This document shows, piece after piece, positions 8,452-11,799 of a DNA stretch of 11,799 nt; the first letter of the stretch is position 1, and every line of letters starts with the position of its first letter. Under the pieces are notes generated by a model. That model saw only the letters and a program-made list of their open reading frames with translations, had not been told where the DNA came from and ran no database searches. Position numbers and translations under genes: made by a program. Origin of the DNA: Chloroflexota bacterium (GTDB lineage: Bacteria > Chloroflexota > Limnocylindria > Limnocylindrales > CSP1-4); the NCBI GenBank assembly GCA_005880805.1, contig VBFZ01000074.1:1-11799 (forward strand), read 5' to 3'.

Positions 8452-9477
8452 ATGACCGCAGAAGCCCCGCCACGGGCCATGAAGAAACTGATCAACAGGG
8501 TCGACGACGTCGTCCCCGAAAGCCTCGAGGGCGTCGGCCTCGCACACCCGGACCTGGTGAAGATCGACCTCGAGCACAAGGTCGTCCTCCGAGTCGGCGG
8601 TCCGCGCCAGGGCAAGGTCGGGCTGGTATCGGGCGGCGGCTCCGGCCACGAGCCGCTCCACGGCGGCTTCGTCGGCCTGGGCATGCTGGACGCGGCGTGT
8701 GCCGGGAACGTCTTCACCTCGCCGACACCCGACCAGATGGAGTTCGCGACGCGTGCCGTCGACGGTGGCGCGGGTGTCCTCCACATCGTCAAGAACTACA
8801 CCGGCGACGTCCTCAATTTCCAGATGGCAGCGGACCTCGTCAACGGCGACGTCGAGGTCGCATCGGTCGTGACCAACGACGACGTGGCCGTCCAGGATTC
8901 GCTGTACACGGCGGGTCGTCGGGGCGTCGGCGCGACGGTCCTCGTCGAGAAGATCGCGGGCGCCAAGGCCGAGGAAGGCGCGACCCTCGACGGGGTCAGG
9001 GCGACCGCGGAGAAGGTGAATGCCAACGCCCGATCGATGGGCATGGCGCTCACCAGCTGCATCGTCCCCGCGGCCGGCACGCCCACGTTCCAGCTTGGCG
9101 ATGACGAGATCGAGATCGGAATCGGCATCCACGGCGAGCCCGGTCGGCGGCGCGAGAAGCTCGTTCCCGTCGATGAGATCGCGGCGACGCTCGTGGAGCC
9201 GATCGTGGACGACCTCGCGCTGAGCCAGGGTGACGACGTCCTCGCGTTCGTCAACAGCATGGGCGGCACACCGCTCATCGAGCTCTACATCGCGTTCCGG
9301 AGCGTGGCCTCGCTCCTCGCCGATCGAGGGATCTCGATCAGCCGGAGCCTGGTCGGCCCCTACATCACGAGCCTGGAAATGGCGGGCTTCTCAGTGACGC
9401 TTCTTCGTCTTGACGACGAGCTCAAGCGCCTGTGGGACGCACCGGTCCACACGCCAGCGCTCCGCTGGGGAGCCTGA
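8452..9477 (+). CDS. dhaK: DhaK, dihydroxyacetone-binding subunit of PTS-dependent DHA kinase
   Basis: Binds DHA through a covalent hemiaminal bond to histidine and presents it to phospho-ADP in DhaL, producing DHAP. The 341-aa length fits the single-subunit DhaK of PTS-type kinases (about 356 aa in E. coli) rather than the ATP-dependent fused kinase. Seen: MKKLIN near the N terminus, VSGGGSGHEP with H66, FTSPTPDQ (88-95), KNYTGDVLNF with D119, and the substrate histidine H227 in GIGIHGEPG. All catalytic residues are therefore present. ATG 8452 is supported by GAAAGGG about 8 nt upstream; ATG 8479 gives the classical MKKLIN start, and ATG 8407 is a longer, less likely option. The gene follows the channel gene after 69 nt and precedes dhaL. 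Confidence 0.96.
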   Translation: MTAEAPPRAMKKLINRVDDVVPESLEGVGLAHPDLVKIDLEHKVVLRVGGPRQGKVGLVSGGGSGHEPLHGGFVGLGMLDAACAGNVFTSPTPDQMEFATRAVDGGAGVLHIVKNYTGDVLNFQMAADLVNGDVEVASVVTNDDVAVQDSLYTAGRRGVGATVLVEKIAGAKAEEGATLDGVRATAEKVNANARSMGMALTSCIVPAAGTPTFQLGDDEIEIGIGIHGEPGRRREKLVPVDEIAATLVEPIVDDLALSQGDDVLAFVNSMGGTPLIELYIAFRSVASLLADRGISISRSLVGPYITSLEMAGFSVTLLRLDDELKRLWDAPVHTPALRWGA

Positions 9478-9497
9478 TCGAGCGTCGCATCTCCTCA

Positions 9498-9544
9498 ACA
9501 GGGCAGCCGGATCCTCGCCCTCCACTCGGGGCCGGTTGCCCTGT
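9498..9544 (+). promoter_or_regulatory. 13-bp hairpin between dhaK and dhaL
   Basis: ACAGGGCAGCCGG at 9498-9510 pairs with CCGGTTGCCCTGT at 9532-9544: thirteen consecutive pairs with a single G-U. The 21-nt loop can itself pair CCC (9518-9520) with GGG (9528-9530). It begins 20 nt after the dhaK stop and ends 35 nt before the dhaL ATG. No U tract follows, so it may be a leaky terminator, a 3'-end stabiliser of dhaK mRNA or a processing site. Confidence 0.55.
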
Positions 9545-9579
9545 CTCCTACCCGAATAATCGAGGTGCAAGAAGTTACG

Positions 9580-10251
9580 ATGCCGGCCTTGGCGAGTACG
9601 ACAGTCTTCGTGACGGAGGGCATGATCGAGGCCTGGCTGAGGCTGTCAGCCACGCGACTGCGTGAGCGATCGCGCGAGCTGACGGAGCTCGACCAGGCGA
9701 TCGGCGACGGGGACCACGGCATCAACGTGGATCGTGGTTTCACGGCGGTGGCCGCGATGCTCGACGGACGGTCCGCCGATCCGGCAGCTCCAGCGCCTGA
9801 CGTCGCCGGGACCCTCAAGCAGACCGCCCAGACGCTGATCAGGACGGTCGGTGGCGCCTCCGGACCGCTCTACGGCACGTTCTTCCTGAAGGCGTCTGCA
9901 TCTCTCGCTGGGAGCCCTCAGCCAACTCTCGGCGACCTGATCGCCGCGCTCGATGCGGGCGCCGCCGGCGTCGCGACGATCGGTGGCGGCCAGCCGGGTG
10001 ACAAGACGATGCTCGATGCGCTGACACCGGCGTTGAGTGCCGCTCGCGAGCGCCTCACGTCTGGCGCGGTAGATCAGGTTCTCGCGGTGGCGGCCGACGC
10101 GGCCGAGGCCGGGGCCGCAGCCACCATTCCGATGCAAGCTCGCAAGGGCCGCGCGTCGTACCTGGGCGAGCGAAGCATCGGCCACCAGGATCCCGGCGCG
10201 ACGTCGTCCGCCATCCTGCTCCGCGCGCTCGCCGACAGTTTCCAAGGCTAG
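9580..10251 (+). CDS. dhaL: DhaL, ADP-binding catalytic subunit of PTS-dependent DHA kinase
   Basis: Carries ADP-Mg as a permanent coenzyme, phosphorylated by DhaM, and transfers the phosphate to DHA on DhaK. The 223-aa protein shows D38, D43 and D45 in LDQAIGDGDHG (Mg ligands), VGGASGPLYGT (90-100), GDKTMLDAL (140-148) and SIGHQDPGATS (199-209). These fit the canonical family sequence more closely than the minus-strand paralogue does, so this is the likely catalytic partner of the adjacent dhaK. ATG 9580 is used although its ribosome site is weak (AAGAA about 7 nt upstream). GTG 9565, GTG 9610 and ATG 9622 are alternatives that leave the motifs intact. It is last in the operon and is followed by a large inverted repeat. 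Confidence 0.95.
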   Translation: MPALASTTVFVTEGMIEAWLRLSATRLRERSRELTELDQAIGDGDHGINVDRGFTAVAAMLDGRSADPAAPAPDVAGTLKQTAQTLIRTVGGASGPLYGTFFLKASASLAGSPQPTLGDLIAALDAGAAGVATIGGGQPGDKTMLDALTPALSAARERLTSGAVDQVLAVAADAAEAGAAATIPMQARKGRASYLGERSIGHQDPGATSSAILLRALADSFQG

Positions 10252-10258
10252 ATCCGCC

Positions 10259-10299
10259 TTCGGGCAATTCGGCCGCGGGAACCCGAAATCCTGCCCGAA
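10259..10299 (+). terminator. Nested hairpin after dhaL, likely end of the dha operon
   Basis: TTCGGGCA (10259-10266) and TGCCCGAA (10292-10299) form an outer 8-bp stem, and TTCGG (10268-10272) with CCGAA (10283-10287) forms an inner stem. It begins 8 nt after the dhaL stop and precedes the uvrA control region. The absence of a U tract is common in high-GC bacteria; terminator function is inferred from position. Confidence 0.5.
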
Positions 10300-10362
10300 T
10301 CCGACCATCCCTCGGGCTAGAGTGAGGGAGCCGACGGGCCGGAGCGTGGGAGGACACGCGTA

Positions 10363-10374
10363 GAACGGCTGTTC
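10363..10374. promoter_or_regulatory. LexA (SOS) box upstream of uvrA
   Basis: GAAC-GGCT-GTTC is an exact match to GAAC-N4-GTTC, the LexA operator of Gram-positive bacteria, which has also been reported for Dehalococcoides, a member of Chloroflexota. It ends 32 nt before the uvrA ATG and 18 nt before a -10-like TAGACT (10393-10398), so it would overlap the -35 region. That is a repressing position for a known SOS gene in many bacteria. Confidence 0.65.
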
Positions 10375-10392
10375 GGTTTCGCCTGATTCCGG

Positions 10393-10398
10393 TAGACT
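10393..10398 (+). promoter_or_regulatory. Candidate -10 element of the uvrA promoter
   Basis: TAGACT matches TATAAT at 4 of 6 positions and lies 8 nt before the uvrA ATG, so the transcript would be nearly leaderless. The -35 region is poor and coincides with the LexA-type box. The short leader agrees with the lack of a clear Shine-Dalgarno before uvrA. Confidence 0.35.
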
Positions 10399-10406
10399 GA
10401 ACGGGT

Positions 10407-11799
10407 ATGGCCCAGGATCAGATCGTCATCCGCGGAGCGCGCGAGCACAACCTCAAGGACATCACCGTGGCGCTCCCCCGTGACCGGCTGATCGTCATCA
10501 CCGGGCTGAGCGGGAGCGGCAAGTCCAGCCTGGCCTTCGACACCATCTATGCCGAGGGCCAACGCCGGTACGTCGAGAGTCTCAGCGCGTACGCCCGGCA
10601 GTTCCTCGGCCAGATGGAGAAGCCCGACGTCGACCAGATCGACGGGCTCTCGCCGGCCATCTCGATCGACCAGAAGGGCGCCAGCCGAAATCCGCGCTCG
10701 ACGGTCGGCACGGTCACCGAGATCTACGACCACCTCCGGCTGCTGTTCGCGCGGATCGGTCACCCGCACTGCCCGAACGGCCACGAGATCCAGCGCCAGA
10801 GCGTCCAGCAGATCGTCGACCAGATCCTGGCGCTGCCCGAAGGCACCCGGCTGCTCGTCCTCGGGCCGCTCATCAAGGACCGCAAGACCGAAGGCGACCG
10901 GGTGTTCGATGCCGCCCGCCGGCAGGGCTTCGTCCGGGTGCGAGTCGACGGGGAAATGTACGAGCTCTCGGACGCGCCGACCCTCGACAAGTACAAGCGC
11001 CACTCGATCGAGGTGGTCGTCGACCGCTACATCGTTCGGCATGCCGAAGCGCCCGAGGGTGCCGCGCGCGACCCGGAGTCAGGCCGCCCGATCGACCCCG
11101 AGACCGGCCAGGTGATCCCCGATCCGGATGCTGCCCGGCTCGCCGACAGCGTCGAGACCGCGCTGCGGATGGGGGATGGCGTGGTCCTGATCGCGCCCGT
11201 GGCACGGGACGTGGACGCGCAGAGCTTCGAGGAACGCCGCTACAGCGAACGCTATACCTGCCCGTACGACGGATTCACGATCGACGACCTCGAGCCGCGC
11301 AGCTTCTCCTTCAACTCGCCCCACGGCGCCTGCCCCGTGTGCACCGGCCTCGGAACCCGCCTCGAAATCGACCCGGCGCGCGTCATCCCCGACCCGTCGA
11401 AGAGCGTCGCCGAGGGCGCGCTTGCACCCTGGCGCGCGATCCCCACCGAGCTCTCGTGGCGGATGAAGACCACGGAAGCCGTCTTTCAGGCTCACGGCTG
11501 GGACTTCCACAAGCCCGTCAAGGAACTCCCGAAGGAGGCGGTGGATTACCTGCTCCACGCCCCGAAGGACGAGCGGGTCCTGATCCGCTATCGCCACGAG
11601 CGCGGTGAGAACAGCTACGAGACGACGTTCGAGGGACTCGTGACGAACCTCGAGCGGCGCTACAAGGAGACGGACTCCGAGTACATCAAGACCGAGCTCG
11701 AGAAGTACATGGTCACCCGGCCGTGCCCCGCCTGCGGTGGCAGACGGCTCAAGCCGGGGGCGCTGGCGGTCACGATCGACGGCCGAAACATCTCGGAAG
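10407..11799 (+). CDS. uvrA: UvrA, excinuclease ABC subunit A (5' part, runs off the window)
   Basis: DNA-damage sensor ATPase that loads UvrB. The first 464 codons are present and open to the window edge. The start MAQDQIVIRGAREHNLKDI is the standard UvrA N terminus. Walker A GLSGSGKS is at 33-40, followed by the conserved YAEGQRRYVESLSAYARQFL region. The UvrB-binding and insertion regions follow, then ELEPRSFSFNSP-like sequence leading to CPVCTGLG. The zinc-site pairs are partly degenerate: CPNGHE near 116 and CPYD before the LEPRSFSF block keep only the first cysteine, while CPVC and CPACGG are intact. About residues 212-243 hold an acidic Pro-rich insertion with repeated DPE(S/T)G units, between VDRYIVR and RLADSVETAL. 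The ABC signature and second ATPase lie beyond the window. A LexA-type box precedes the gene. Confidence 0.97.
   Translation, partial: MAQDQIVIRGAREHNLKDITVALPRDRLIVITGLSGSGKSSLAFDTIYAEGQRRYVESLSAYARQFLGQMEKPDVDQIDGLSPAISIDQKGASRNPRSTVGTVTEIYDHLRLLFARIGHPHCPNGHEIQRQSVQQIVDQILALPEGTRLLVLGPLIKDRKTEGDRVFDAARRQGFVRVRVDGEMYELSDAPTLDKYKRHSIEVVVDRYIVRHAEAPEGAARDPESGRPIDPETGQVIPDPDAARLADSVETALRMGDGVVLIAPVARDVDAQSFEERRYSERYTCPYDGFTIDDLEPRSFSFNSPHGACPVCTGLGTRLEIDPARVIPDPSKSVAEGALAPWRAIPTELSWRMKTTEAVFQAHGWDFHKPVKELPKEAVDYLLHAPKDERVLIRYRHERGENSYETTFEGLVTNLERRYKETDSEYIKTELEKYMVTRPCPACGGRRLKPGALAVTIDGRNISE

Noticed and set aside
7540..9132. 530-codon minus-strand open frame antisense to the aquaporin and dhaK
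   Set aside because: It is Asp/Arg/Gly-rich, spans two well-supported genes and an intergenic gap, and has no motif.

Overview
The window is high-GC bacterial chromosomal DNA, densely coded, with overlapping genes and frequent GTG starts. The UvrA and UvrB sequences, a Gram-positive-type LexA box and a PTS-dependent dihydroxyacetone (DHA) kinase set suggest Chloroflexota (a Limnocylindria-like soil or freshwater lineage would fit) or a deep-branching actinobacterium. No rRNA or other decisive taxonomic marker is present, so this is inference.

Layout. (1) 164-2605 (+): uvrB, nucleotide excision repair, with an unusually long C-terminal tail. (2) 2743-6675 (-): in transcription order, a second dhaL paralogue, a soluble GAF-PAS histidine kinase, an OmpR-type response regulator and, after a short gap, a duplicated 4+4-helix membrane protein whose last helix is displaced by an apparent frameshift. 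The first three overlap (GTGA junction, then an 8-nt overlap), so they are almost certainly one transcription unit. (3) 6676-6878: a divergent control region with a candidate minus-strand promoter, a tandem 11-bp repeat that could be a response-regulator operator, and a GC-rich leader hairpin. (4) 6879-10251 (+): dhaM (EIIA domain only), HPr, an aquaporin-family channel, dhaK and dhaL. (5) 10407-end (+): the 5' part of uvrA, preceded by a perfect GAAC-N4-GTTC box.

How the genes work together. The plus-strand cluster encodes DHA uptake and phosphorylation. The channel would admit glycerol or DHA. Phosphate would pass from PEP through enzyme I (not in the window) and HPr to DhaM, then to ADP bound in DhaL, and finally to DHA held covalently on DhaK, giving DHAP. 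Divergent from it, a second complete DhaL is translationally coupled to a GAF-PAS kinase and a response regulator. In enterobacteria DhaL and DhaK signal to the GAF-PAS region of the activator DhaR. The arrangement here therefore suggests a two-component version of that logic, with the DhaL paralogue as input, the kinase as receiver and the regulator acting on the shared intergenic region. This is the most interesting candidate system in the window and is a hypothesis.

Several plus-strand gene junctions carry strong inverted repeats (before dhaM, hpr-aquaporin, dhaK-dhaL, after dhaL), which suggests post-transcriptional tuning of the operon. I saw no tRNA, rRNA, CRISPR array, insertion sequence or phage feature. 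No stretch longer than about 205 bases lacks a gene.
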